Shown piece after piece: positions 1 through 7,515 of a stretch of 29,232 nt of DNA (its first letter is position 1; each line of letters opens with the position of its first letter). Below the pieces are notes generated by a model, which ran no database searches, had not been told where the DNA came from, and saw only the letters and a program-made list of their open reading frames with translations. Where the stretch lies: contig DHLZ01000304.1 in assembly GCA_002405515.1 (NCBI GenBank), forward strand, positions 1-29,232. Direction: 5' to 3'. This DNA is from Planctomycetaceae bacterium UBA4655 (lineage in GTDB: Bacteria; Planctomycetota; Planctomycetia; Pirellulales; UBA1268). The translations under genes were made by a program, and so were the position numbers.

Positions 1-21
1 GCAGCCCCGAACCAGCAGCGA

Positions 22-975
22 TCAGGCCTTCCAGCCGGTGAGCGTGTTCATCGCGGCGACGAGTTCCTTCACCGCGGCGATGCTGTGGTCGAGGGCGGAC
101 CGCTCCGAGGGCTCGAGCGAAAGCTCGATGATCTTCTCAACGCCGGCCGAGCCGAGCACCACCGGCACGCCGACGAAGTAGCCGCCGACGCCGTACTCGC
201 GGTCGCAGTAGACGGCGCAGGGCACGACCCGCTTCTTGTCGCGGACGACCGCCTCGACCATCTGGGCGGTCGCCGCCGCCGGGGCGTAGTAGGCGCTGCC
301 GGTCTTGAGCAGGCCGACGATCTCGGCGCCGCCGGTCCGGGTGCGGGAGACGATCTGCTCGAGACGGTCGGGCTTGATGAGTTGGGTGACGGGGATGCCG
401 CCGACGCTCGTGCAGCTCGGGATCGGCACCATCGTGTCGCCGTGGCCGCCGAGGAGCATGGCGGAGATGTCCTCCACGCTCACGCCGAGCTCCATGGCGA
501 GGAAGCCGCGGTAGCGGGCCGTGTCGAGGATGCCCGCCTGACCGATGACGCGGGCGGACGGGAAGCCGGTCACCTGGAAGGCTCGCTGGACCATGGCGTC
601 GAGCGGATTGCTCACCACGATCACGACGGCCTCGGGGCTCGTGTCGCGGATCTTCGCGGCGCAGTCACCGACGATCTTGGCGTTCGTGGAGAGCAGGTCG
701 TCACGGCTCATGCCCGGCTTGCGGGCGATGCCCGCGGTCACGACGACGACGTCGCTCTTCGCGGTGGCCGCCCAGTCGGTCGAGCCGTTGATGGCGGCAT
801 CGAAACCCATGATCGGCGATGCCTGAAAAAGATCGAGCGCCTTGCCTGCGGGCATTCCCTCGGTCGCAGGGATGTCGAGCAGGACGATGTCGCCGAGTTC
901 CGCGGCCGCACACCAATGGGCGGTGGTGGCACCGACGTTTCCGGCTCCGATGACCGATATTTTCGCGCGTCGCAT
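22..975 (-). CDS. mdh: Malate dehydrogenase (NAD-dependent, LDH-like type)
   Basis: Cytoplasmic enzyme that interconverts malate and oxaloacetate with NAD in the TCA cycle. The 317-residue protein has the usual family length. Seen in order: Rossmann glycine loop GAGNVG (residues 10-15), the acidic residue at the end of beta-2 (D34, favouring NAD), substrate-binding arginines R85 and R91 in ARKPGMSRDDL, N123 in the VSNP motif, D151/R154 in ILDTARYR, and catalytic H178 in GGHGDTM. I chose the ATG at 973-975 because the fold begins there and AGGAG lies six bases upstream; the open frame extends further but that part is not homologous. It is the last gene of the long minus-strand respiratory operon, 32 bases after the preceding gene, so it may be co-transcribed with complexes III and IV. 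The pattern fits malate better than lactate dehydrogenase, as R85 sits at the position that favours oxaloacetate. Confidence 0.95.
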   Translation of the reverse strand: MRRAKISVIGAGNVGATTAHWCAAAELGDIVLLDIPATEGMPAGKALDLFQASPIMGFDAAINGSTDWAATAKSDVVVVTAGIARKPGMSRDDLLSTNAKIVGDCAAKIRDTSPEAVVIVVSNPLDAMVQRAFQVTGFPSARVIGQAGILDTARYRGFLAMELGVSVEDISAMLLGGHGDTMVPIPSCTSVGGIPVTQLIKPDRLEQIVSRTRTGGAEIVGLLKTGSAYYAPAAATAQMVEAVVRDKKRVVPCAVYCDREYGVGGYFVGVPVVLGSAGVEKIIELSLEPSERSALDHSIAAVKELVAAMNTLTGWKA

Positions 976-1007
976 GAGAGGCTCCTGGGGGTTTTTCGGC
1001 TGGTTTC

Positions 1008-2447
1008 CTACTTGATTTCGACGCGATCGGGCAATGCCTCGCGTTTTCTTCGGCCGCTTTTGCGGGACATCGACCATCCCGCCACCATCATGGCGATCGC
1101 CAGCGTCGCGGCGAGGCCCATGAACACCCAGCCGAGCGTCGAGGTGACTTCCTTCGACGACGGGGCCGGCTTCCAGACCGCCTGGCGAGCGATGAACAGC
1201 GGCGTCTCGCGCCGCTCCTTCGCCGCAGTCCCCGGTTTGGCGTCGCCGGCTTTGCCATCACCGCCCTTGCCGTTGCCGTCTCGCGGCAGCTTGTCGTCCC
1301 CGGGCAGCGTGTAGGCATATTGCTTCATGGCGAAGCCGTCCACCTCGACCCACTCCGACATCGAGTCGCCGTACGGCATGTCCGACGGCAGCGACCGCAC
1401 GCAGCAGACGACCGGAAAGCTGTTCTGGATCGTTGTGCCGATCTGGATCGTCGGCGTCGGCATGAAGACGTAGAGCTCCCAGTAGTGGTCGGAGCCGATT
1501 TGGGCACGACGGGCCGGGTCGTCCACGGCGATCCGCATCGCCCGCCTGGCCACGCCCGACAGCCGCACCGGATCTCCCCGATGCGATTCCATCCACCTCG
1601 CCCGCGGATCGATGAGCGGGATCGGGTCCTCGATCGGCATCGTGACCTTCTCGATATCCGCCCTGGTCGCCCGTCCCACCGCCGCGAGCATCGCGTAGAA
1701 GGCGTCGGCATCGGCCGCCACGAGCTTCGCCCCATCGACGACCGTGTCGAAGAGCCCGTAGTCCATGCCCAGCCGGCCGAGCGGCGTGTCGGGGAACCAT
1801 GCGACCCGCGTCGCCACGACGAGCAGCCTCCGCGGCTCGGCGGGCCAGGCCGCCTGCGACGAATCGGGCGACGTCGGCGAGGGGCCGACCGCCCCCTCCG
1901 CCGCGAGCCCGCTCGCCGCGACCCCGACGGCCGCCGCACGCTCCTCGATCGCCGCCCATCGCTTCCATGACTTCGGCGCCGCGTCGGTGACGACATCGAC
2001 GACCACTCCGTCACTCGCGACGATCCTCACGAGATCGAACGAGCGTCGGTCGTGGAGCTCGGCCTGATCCGGCGGGAGCTTCACCGGCGCCACGAAGACG
2101 GCGCGGCCGTCGACACGGACGAGCCGGTCGCGAAAAAGCTCCGGCGAGCGGAGGGCGTCGGCGAACGGCCCGGCATGCGCCCGCCACTCCGCCGCGGGCA
2201 CGGACGGCGCCGAGAGGAGCCGCATGAGCAGCCGCAGGCAGAGGTTTTGCTTCGCTTCCGACCAGCCCGCTTCCGCGTCGAGCGATCCGCTGGCTTCGGG
2301 CCCGAGCTTGAAGGTGTCGAGGTAGGTCGCGAGCGACTGGCGGACCCGCAGCGGAGCTTCCGCGGAGCCCTCGCCCTCGGCCGCGGCGATCACCGACGCC
2401 ACCGTCATTGCCACGACCGCCGACATGCCGACCCGACGCAGATTCAT
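1008..2447 (-). CDS. Hypothetical membrane protein with two copies of an unknown module
   Basis: I do not recognise a named family. The 479-residue protein has an N-terminal signal peptide (about residues 1-23), a long region that should lie outside the cytoplasm, and one C-terminal transmembrane segment (about 438-459) followed by a basic tail. Two stretches resemble each other: residues 105-220 (starting FRDRLVRVDGRA, ending RRLLVVATRVAWFPD) and 289-428 (starting HRGDPVRLSGVA, ending TPLFIARQAVWKP). The same module occurs once in the adjacent 336-residue protein, whose stop codon overlaps this start (ATGA). The pattern of short beta strands hints at an OB-like or beta-barrel fold, but this is only inference. 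A Gly/Lys/Asp-rich linker lies near residues 383-410. Its place at the end of a cytochrome oxidase operon suggests a role in assembly or as an accessory subunit. Confidence 0.85.
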   Translation of the reverse strand: MNLRRVGMSAVVAMTVASVIAAAEGEGSAEAPLRVRQSLATYLDTFKLGPEASGSLDAEAGWSEAKQNLCLRLLMRLLSAPSVPAAEWRAHAGPFADALRSPELFRDRLVRVDGRAVFVAPVKLPPDQAELHDRRSFDLVRIVASDGVVVDVVTDAAPKSWKRWAAIEERAAAVGVAASGLAAEGAVGPSPTSPDSSQAAWPAEPRRLLVVATRVAWFPDTPLGRLGMDYGLFDTVVDGAKLVAADADAFYAMLAAVGRATRADIEKVTMPIEDPIPLIDPRARWMESHRGDPVRLSGVARRAMRIAVDDPARRAQIGSDHYWELYVFMPTPTIQIGTTIQNSFPVVCCVRSLPSDMPYGDSMSEWVEVDGFAMKQYAYTLPGDDKLPRDGNGKGGDGKAGDAKPGTAAKERRETPLFIARQAVWKPAPSSKEVTSTLGWVFMGLAATLAIAMMVAGWSMSRKSGRRKREALPDRVEIK

Positions 2448-3454
2448 CCGTCGCTCCTTTCATCCAGCCGCGACCGTGCCTCCGTTGACGACGCGTCGGC
2501 CGCCGCGGGAAAGCCTTCCCGCGAGAGCCGACGAAGCGCCTGCTCGGTCGATTCCGTCTCGACCGCCTCGAGCTGTTTCGAGAGGTCACCCGAAGGCTGC
2601 TCCACTCTCCTCGGGGGTCCGCGGTTCGCCAACCACGCCGCCACGGCCGAGAGCACGACCACGGCGAACATCGTCGCCATGGCGATCGATCCGATCCAGT
2701 CCATCGGCGAGGATTTCGTCACGCCTTCGATGGAATACGGCATGCGAGAGACGACGAGCGGGGCCGTGCGGATGGCGTCGGTGGCCTGGTAGGCCCACCG
2801 CTTGAAGAAGTAGCCGACGACCTCGATCCGCTCCTCGATCCTCTCCCCGGTCGGAAATCCGGGCGGAACCTCCAGGAAATACACGACGATGGGGGTCGGG
2901 GGACCGAGGTCGGGCCGCACCCACGCCTGCCAGTAGCCGTCGATGTTCGAATCGTTTGCCGGCGCCTCGACGTACTGTAGCCGCTTGACGAGCCCTTTGA
3001 ATCTCACGAGCCTGCCGCGGAAGGCCTTGGGCTGGCCGAAGAGTTCCGCGAACGAGACGCTCGTGGCCGGCGATTTCCGGAGCACCACGGGGTCGGTGCT
3101 CCGGAGCGTCTGCCAGAGCGAGAACCAGGCCTCCCTGTCGCCGTCTCGGAAGACGGTATCGTCCCGGACCGTCGCCAGCGACCGCGCGGGGGCGCCGAGT
3201 TCGAACGCCGTTTCTTCCACCGCTTCCGGCTGTTCCGGCCCGATCACGACCGCGTCCGGAACCTTTTCTCCGCCAAACGGCACCACCGTGTCGACCTGTT
3301 CCATCCCGGGCGGGTCGTCGCGGCGAACGTAGGTCCGCTCGAGCCATCCGGCCACGAGCAGGACCACGAGGGCGAGCGGCATCCAGGTCCAGAAGAGCCG
3401 ACGCTGCTCACCCCGACCGAGATAGTTGCGGGGCGGACCGGATTTCGTCTTCAT
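2444..3454 (-). CDS. Hypothetical membrane protein, one copy of the same unknown module
   Basis: This 336-residue protein has no family I can name. It has a transmembrane segment near the N-terminus (about residues 21-38), an extracytoplasmic region, a second transmembrane segment (about 252-275), and a charged cytoplasmic tail rich in Glu and Arg. Residues 146-240 (FRGRLVRFKGLVKRLQ to APLVVSRMPYS) match the module found twice in the next gene, including a YWQAWV segment, an IEVVGYFFKRWAY segment and the closing hydrophobic strand. The ATG at 3452-3454 is chosen because it overlaps the preceding stop (ATGA) and is followed directly by the anchor; upstream codons in this frame show no coding character. 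The gene overlaps its downstream neighbour by four bases, so the two are probably translationally coupled and may act together. Confidence 0.85.
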   Translation of the reverse strand: MKTKSGPPRNYLGRGEQRRLFWTWMPLALVVLLVAGWLERTYVRRDDPPGMEQVDTVVPFGGEKVPDAVVIGPEQPEAVEETAFELGAPARSLATVRDDTVFRDGDREAWFSLWQTLRSTDPVVLRKSPATSVSFAELFGQPKAFRGRLVRFKGLVKRLQYVEAPANDSNIDGYWQAWVRPDLGPPTPIVVYFLEVPPGFPTGERIEERIEVVGYFFKRWAYQATDAIRTAPLVVSRMPYSIEGVTKSSPMDWIGSIAMATMFAVVVLSAVAAWLANRGPPRRVEQPSGDLSKQLEAVETESTEQALRRLSREGFPAAADASSTEARSRLDERSDG

Positions 3455-3741
3455 GATTTCTGCAGGCTGGCCGGCGAGTCCGGGGCTGCAGCCGACTCGC
3501 GCCGCATCCGCCGCATCTCCCGCCAGACATAGAGCCCGAAGGAGCCGGCCAGGGTGAACGGCATTCCCAACATGATCAGAATGCTCAACGCATAGCCGCG
3601 GGCGACGTTCATCGTCTCGCCGGACGATCCGGCGAGCGAATCCTTGCAGTTGGGGCAGGCGACGCACGCCCCCGACCATGCCGCGACGGCCAGGACCATC
3701 GCCACCACCAGCAGGGCTTGTCTCGCGATCTTCCGACTCAT
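3451..3741 (-). CDS. Small membrane protein with CVACPNC motif
   Basis: This 96-residue protein is not recognised. It has an N-terminal signal-like hydrophobic segment (about residues 8-24), then a cluster of cysteines in CVACPNCKDSL just after the predicted cleavage or membrane-exit point, and a transmembrane segment (about residues 48-70) followed by a basic region (REMRRMRRES). The cysteines would face the outside of the cytoplasmic membrane. Its position between DUF420 and two unknown membrane proteins in the oxidase operon makes metal handling or a small accessory oxidase subunit possible, but nothing proves it. The ATG at 3739-3741 is used: the reading frame continues upstream, but this start gives the expected signal sequence. 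The stop overlaps the next start (ATGA). Confidence 0.75.
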   Translation of the reverse strand: MSRKIARQALLVVAMVLAVAAWSGACVACPNCKDSLAGSSGETMNVARGYALSILIMLGMPFTLAGSFGLYVWREMRRMRRESAAAPDSPASLQKS

Positions 3742-3761
3742 GGACCGGCTCCTCGACCGAC

Positions 3762-4265
3762 CTAGTATAGGCCGGCCACGGCCTCCGGGGCGGGGCCCGG
3801 AAAGAGGTGGTAGAGCATGAGGTAGATCACCACGCCGGTCACCGAGACATAGAGCCAGATCGGCATGGTGACGCGGCCGAGCCGGCGGTGGGCTTCCCAG
3901 CGGCCCCGCCAGGCGAGCACGAACATCGAGATCGCAAGCAGCGGCACGAGGGCCGCGAGGATGATGTGCGAGACGAGGACCGTGAAGTAAACGATTCTCG
4001 CGATGCCCTGCCCCGCGAACGGCACGTGGCCGACGAGCCAGTGGTAGGACAGGTAGCAGGCGAGGAACACCGCCGACACCGCGAACGCCGCCACCATCGC
4101 CGCACGATGGGCCTGCCAACGCCCCTGCCGGATGAGGCCCCAGCCCACGACCAACAGGATCGTCGCGACCGCGTTGAGGATGGCGTTGACGGTGGCCAGT
4201 GGATGCACGGCGAGGAACGCCGCCGCCGCGATCGATCCAGAAAGTGATGCAAGGGCCGTCGTCAT
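3762..4265 (-). CDS. DUF420 family integral membrane protein
   Basis: This 167-residue hydrophobic protein has about five membrane segments and resembles the DUF420 family (CtaM/YozB-like), whose members are often encoded with cytochrome c oxidase and, in some Firmicutes, are needed for oxidase maturation. Visible features are a HPLATVNAILNA segment near the start, two basic WQAHR/WEAHR turns with histidines, a conserved histidine in FTVLVSHIILA and the closing segment VVIYLMLYHLFPG. Histidines at membrane boundaries are typical of the family and might bind haem or copper. The ATG at 4263-4265 overlaps the preceding SCO stop codon by four bases. The family assignment is from sequence resemblance; the role here in oxidase assembly is inferred from context. 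Confidence 0.85.
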   Translation of the reverse strand: MTTALASLSGSIAAAAFLAVHPLATVNAILNAVATILLVVGWGLIRQGRWQAHRAAMVAAFAVSAVFLACYLSYHWLVGHVPFAGQGIARIVYFTVLVSHIILAALVPLLAISMFVLAWRGRWEAHRRLGRVTMPIWLYVSVTGVVIYLMLYHLFPGPAPEAVAGLY

Positions 4266-4894
4266 GCGGCTTCCTTTTCCCTGTCCTCGGCGAGCACCTC
4301 TCGCAGGAGCTTCTTCATCTCCCGGACACGGTCGGCCTGCAACAGATGGAAGCTTCCTCGGAGCCGCCCCTTCCGATCGAACACGACGCCCCGCTCGGAG
4401 TGGATACCAACCTCGGCCGGCAGCAGGAACGTCTTGTTGGCGACCTCCTTGATGACGGCCATGTCGCCGGTGAGGAATTTCCACCGCGCGGGGTCGGCCT
4501 CGAACCGCTCGGCGTAGCGACGAAGCATCTCGGGAGAATCGTTTTCGGGATCGCAGGTGAGGCTCACCGCGATGAGCGAAGGATCGTCGAGTTCCCTCAG
4601 GATCTCCGAGATCGACTGGTTTTCACGGAAGCATGGACCGGGGCAGTTGGCGAAGAAGACGCTTCCGATCCAGACTTTTCCCTCGAGCGTCTTCGAGTCG
4701 AAGGGCTCTCCATCCGTGCCGACGAGCGTGAAGGCCTTGGCAGGCTCGCCGGGGGCCATCTTCTCCGGTGCCGGCAGCGGCATCCCTTTCGGGGGTTGGA
4801 CAGCCGCCGAACCCGACTCACGGCCGCAGCCGGCCAGCAGGACCAAAAACAGCGTCAGCAGGACCAAGCCCGAGGCTCCCGGCCGCCCGGGCAT
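4262..4894 (-). CDS. SCO1/SenC-family copper chaperone lipoprotein
   Basis: This protein delivers copper to the CuA site of oxidase subunit II, or reduces its cysteines, at the outer face of the membrane. The 210-residue protein has a lipoprotein signal with lipobox LLAG-C23, then a thioredoxin-like domain. The family's metal-binding residues are visible: C84 and C88 in NCPGPCF (CxxxC) and H165 in VGIHSERG. The family segment SLTCDPENDSPE is also present (residues 111-121). The ATG at 4892-4894 gives a clean lipoprotein signal and lies 29 bases after the preceding stop; no strong Shine-Dalgarno sequence is seen, so coupling to the upstream gene is possible. It is embedded among the oxidase subunit genes, which supports a role in CuA assembly. 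Confidence 0.93.
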   Translation of the reverse strand: MPGRPGASGLVLLTLFLVLLAGCGRESGSAAVQPPKGMPLPAPEKMAPGEPAKAFTLVGTDGEPFDSKTLEGKVWIGSVFFANCPGPCFRENQSISEILRELDDPSLIAVSLTCDPENDSPEMLRRYAERFEADPARWKFLTGDMAVIKEVANKTFLLPAEVGIHSERGVVFDRKGRLRGSFHLLQADRVREMKKLLREVLAEDREKEAA

Positions 4895-4923
4895 GTCCGA
4901 CGCGTCGCTGGGGCGGATCCTGC

Positions 4924-5466
4924 TCAATGCGCCGCCGGCTCCGCGAGTGGCGAGTTGGCCGAAGCCCGCTCGAGGAGCAGTCGATCGCTCGGCTTGGCCA
5001 TGTAGAGCAGCCTCTCCTGCGAAAGCATCCGCGACCGCATGCCGATGTCTGGGATCAGCATGATCACGAGGAAGATCGCCATCATGGCCGCCGGAATCGT
5101 GAGGACGTATTTCCAGTTCGCCTCCCAGAGCACGTGCATGAAGAACAGCACGACGAGCATCGCCTTGGTGCAGGAGACGGCCATCATGAAGGCCCAGCCG
5201 ACCTGCGGCTCGTCCCGCCACGGCCAGTACGGCGAATACGTGAAGAACGACAGGGTCGTCAGGCCGCAGAGGGCGAGGAAGACGGCGAAGTACGTTCCCA
5301 GGCCGCCATGATGCTCGCCGCCATGATGCTCGCCGTGCTGATCGTGATGACGCTCGTCGGCAAGGTTCGCGAGGTCGCCCGGCCGGGTGACGGGCCCGTG
5401 CTTTCCGGCCGTGTCGTCCGTTGGTCCGGCGTGGGATGGTCCGCCGTGGGATGGACTGTTGTGCAT
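4924..5466 (-). CDS. ctaF: Cytochrome c oxidase subunit IV (prokaryotic type)
   Basis: Small membrane subunit of the haem-copper oxidase, 180 residues. Three transmembrane segments are visible at about residues 56-78, 89-115 and 118-142, as in the CtaF/CyoD/COX4_pro family. The first 55 residues are rich in His, Gly, Ser and Pro (for example HGEHHGGEHHGG) and are longer than usual for the family. Part of this tract is encoded by a perfect 15-base tandem duplication at 5306-5320 and 5321-5335. A polar tail of about 38 residues follows the last membrane segment. The ATG at 5464-5466 is 17 bases after the subunit III stop. Its place after subunit III is the usual gene order for oxidases. Confidence 0.88.
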   Translation of the reverse strand: MHNSPSHGGPSHAGPTDDTAGKHGPVTRPGDLANLADERHHDQHGEHHGGEHHGGLGTYFAVFLALCGLTTLSFFTYSPYWPWRDEPQVGWAFMMAVSCTKAMLVVLFFMHVLWEANWKYVLTIPAAMMAIFLVIMLIPDIGMRSRMLSQERLLYMAKPSDRLLLERASANSPLAEPAAH

Positions 5467-5483
5467 GAATGGGATTCCGCGGG

Positions 5484-6500
5484 TCAGAAGAGGTAGAGGA
5501 GCGGGAACAGAAAGATCCACACGAGATCGACGAAGTGCCAGTAGAGCCCGATGTTCTCGATCGCGCCGGCGCGTTTCGCATTCAGCGTCCAGGTGAGCAT
5601 GATCGCGAACACGAGCAGGCCCACGGCGACGTGCACCGCATGGAAGCCCGTCACGAGGAAGTAGGTGCTCGCCCACATGTTGCCGCCGGGAATCACGATC
5701 GGCAGCTTCAGCCAGGGGAAGACGTCGTTGGGCCCGCCACCATGTTCAGAAGACCCGTGATCCTTCGCCCCGTGGCCTCCCTCGGCGGCCAGCGGCATCA
5801 CCTGGTCGGCGACAACGGCCATGTCGAAGGCGCCCTGGTCGGGATTGGCGAGCATCTTCCGGATGTCGGACAGGCTCTGCCGGCCCCGGAGTTCCTCGGC
5901 GGAGAGTTTGTCGGCCGTCGTCTCGTCGAGCACCTTGAGCCGGTCGACGATGTCCGCTTCGCCGAGCCGCGCACGGACGGCCGAGCCGTAGTAGAGATCG
6001 GGCTTCTCGTGGATCCGGCTCCGCGGCGCCCAGGGGAAGATGCCGTGGGAAAACTTCGCCTGGTACTCGTAGCCCTTGATCCCGAGGAAGAGCGAGCCGA
6101 GCAGCAGCGTGAGGAGCATCCAGAGCTTCGCGGCGCCCGCCTTGTTGGCCCGGGCCGACTCGAGCGCGAGCACGATCGTCACGCTCGAGCAGATCAGCAC
6201 GAACGTGTTGAAGGCGCCGATCGGCTCGCTCAGGTGCACGTGGTGGGGCTTCGGCCAGACGAGCGCACCGAATCGCAGCACGACGTAGCTGCCCAACAGC
6301 GCGGCGAAGAACATGATCTCCGTCGAGAGAAACAGCCACATGATGAGCTTGCCGCGGGAGAGCGGCAGGCCGGGCTGGTACTGGAGGTGCACATGCCCTC
6401 CATGCTCATGGCCGCCGCCATGGGATCCGTGACCACCACCATGATGCGAGTCGTGTCCGTGGCCGTGGGAGCCGCCGAGGGCGATCGAGGAGGAGCTCAT
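5484..6500 (-). CDS. ctaE: Cytochrome c oxidase subunit III
   Basis: Integral membrane subunit of the aa3-type oxidase, 338 residues. Five transmembrane segments can be seen: about residues 51-78, 94-115, 125-143, 275-304 and 315-338, in the arrangement of bacterial subunits III that lack the first two helices. Family landmarks include STEIMFFAALLGSYVVLR, GFHAVHV and the terminal YWHFVDLVWIFLFPLLYL. Two parts are unusual. Residues 11-38 are a His/Gly tract with more than ten histidines, and residues 155-272 are a long polar insertion between the third and fourth helices, with a second His-rich patch (GGHGAKDHGSSEHGGG). The ATG at 6498-6500 starts the frame. The gene follows ctaB by 34 bases. 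Confidence 0.93.
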   Translation of the reverse strand: MSSSSIALGGSHGHGHDSHHGGGHGSHGGGHEHGGHVHLQYQPGLPLSRGKLIMWLFLSTEIMFFAALLGSYVVLRFGALVWPKPHHVHLSEPIGAFNTFVLICSSVTIVLALESARANKAGAAKLWMLLTLLLGSLFLGIKGYEYQAKFSHGIFPWAPRSRIHEKPDLYYGSAVRARLGEADIVDRLKVLDETTADKLSAEELRGRQSLSDIRKMLANPDQGAFDMAVVADQVMPLAAEGGHGAKDHGSSEHGGGPNDVFPWLKLPIVIPGGNMWASTYFLVTGFHAVHVAVGLLVFAIMLTWTLNAKRAGAIENIGLYWHFVDLVWIFLFPLLYLF

Positions 6501-6534
6501 GTCTGCTTTCGAGGGGTGTACTGGATCCGAAATC

Positions 6535-7515
6535 CTACCCGATGCGACCGCCCAGGAGCATGCTCGCCGAGAGCAGGCCCAGGAGCGTTCCGAGCGAGGC
6601 CAAAAGGAGCCGCCGAGCGGAACGGTCGTCCCGGCGGATCGCGAATTGGATCGTGGCCGCGAGGTAGAGCACGGCGAGCATCGCCGCAGCGAAGAACAGC
6701 CTCGCGCTGCCGGTCGGGACGGCGAGCACGAGGCTCGCCGGCACCATCGCCATCGCCGCGGCCATCGACTGCCCGGCCGCCCGCAGGCCGCTGGGATCGA
6801 CGGTGGTGAGCATCTTCAGGCCGGCCGCCGAGTATTGCTCGCGGTAGAGCCAGGCGATCGCCATGAAGTGCGGAAACTGCCAGAGGTAGAGGATCGTTCC
6901 CAGGGCCGCGACGGCGAGTGCCTGCTCGAAGCCGCCCGCCGCGAGCCGCTCCGGCCCGCCCGCCGCGCACCAACCGATCGCCACGGGCATCGCGCCCGCG
7001 ATCGCCCCCACGGCGGTGTTGAGCGGCGTCGTGCGTTTCATCGGCGTGTAGGCCACCAGGTAGAGAAGCCACGTGAAGCCTGCCGCGACCGCCGCCCAGG
7101 CCCCGGCCGCGACGACGATCATTCCCGCTCCCACCGCGAGCGTGGCCGCCGTCCAGCCCCAGGCCGCCGCGGGGCTCATGCGACCGGCCGCCAGAGGTCG
7201 GCGAGCCGTGCGGGGCATGAGGCGGTCGGTGGACCGCTCGAGAATCTGGTTGGCGATGCTCGAGCTCGCCGCGACGAGCGCCGTCCCCGCGAGGAGCATC
7301 GCGACGGCGAGCCTGCCGGGAGCCGGGCCGACGGCGTCATCCTGCGGGCCGGCGACGGTGAGCCCCATCGCGGCCACGACGGTGACGAGCACCATCACGG
7401 CGATCCTGGGGCGGACGAGCATCGCGATGTCGCGGAACGTCGAGCCGACGGGAACCGACGCGGCGGCTCCGGGAATCGACGCATCGGCGGCGAGGGCGGA
7501 TCCGACCGGCTTCAT
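6535..7515 (-). CDS. ctaB: Protoheme IX farnesyltransferase (haem O synthase)
   Basis: Membrane enzyme that transfers a farnesyl group to haem B to make haem O, the first step towards haem A. The 326-residue protein belongs to the UbiA prenyltransferase superfamily and shows about eight or nine hydrophobic helices. The first Asp-rich motif region is NQILERSTDRLMPRT, where a Glu stands at one of the usual Asp positions; the second conserved region contains YTPMKRTTPLNT, followed by GAIAGAMPVAIGW and WQFPHFMAIAWLYREQY, which are strong family landmarks. The ATG at 7513-7515 overlaps the ctaA stop (ATGA), so the two haem A biosynthesis genes are coupled. The first 25 residues are poorly conserved, as is common. 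Its product is presumably used by the oxidase encoded on either side. Confidence 0.95.
   Translation of the reverse strand: MKPVGSALAADASIPGAAASVPVGSTFRDIAMLVRPRIAVMVLVTVVAAMGLTVAGPQDDAVGPAPGRLAVAMLLAGTALVAASSSIANQILERSTDRLMPRTARRPLAAGRMSPAAAWGWTAATLAVGAGMIVVAAGAWAAVAAGFTWLLYLVAYTPMKRTTPLNTAVGAIAGAMPVAIGWCAAGGPERLAAGGFEQALAVAALGTILYLWQFPHFMAIAWLYREQYSAAGLKMLTTVDPSGLRAAGQSMAAAMAMVPASLVLAVPTGSARLFFAAAMLAVLYLAATIQFAIRRDDRSARRLLLASLGTLLGLLSASMLLGGRIG

Noticed and set aside
22..1077. Longer start for malate dehydrogenase at 1077
   Set aside because: The extra 34 residues are basic and not homologous, overlap the preceding gene, and a good AGGAG site precedes the ATG at 973-975.
85..1314. 409-codon plus-strand open frame opposite mdh
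   Set aside because: It is low-complexity Asp/Gly/Arg text opposite a full malate dehydrogenase and runs into the next gene.
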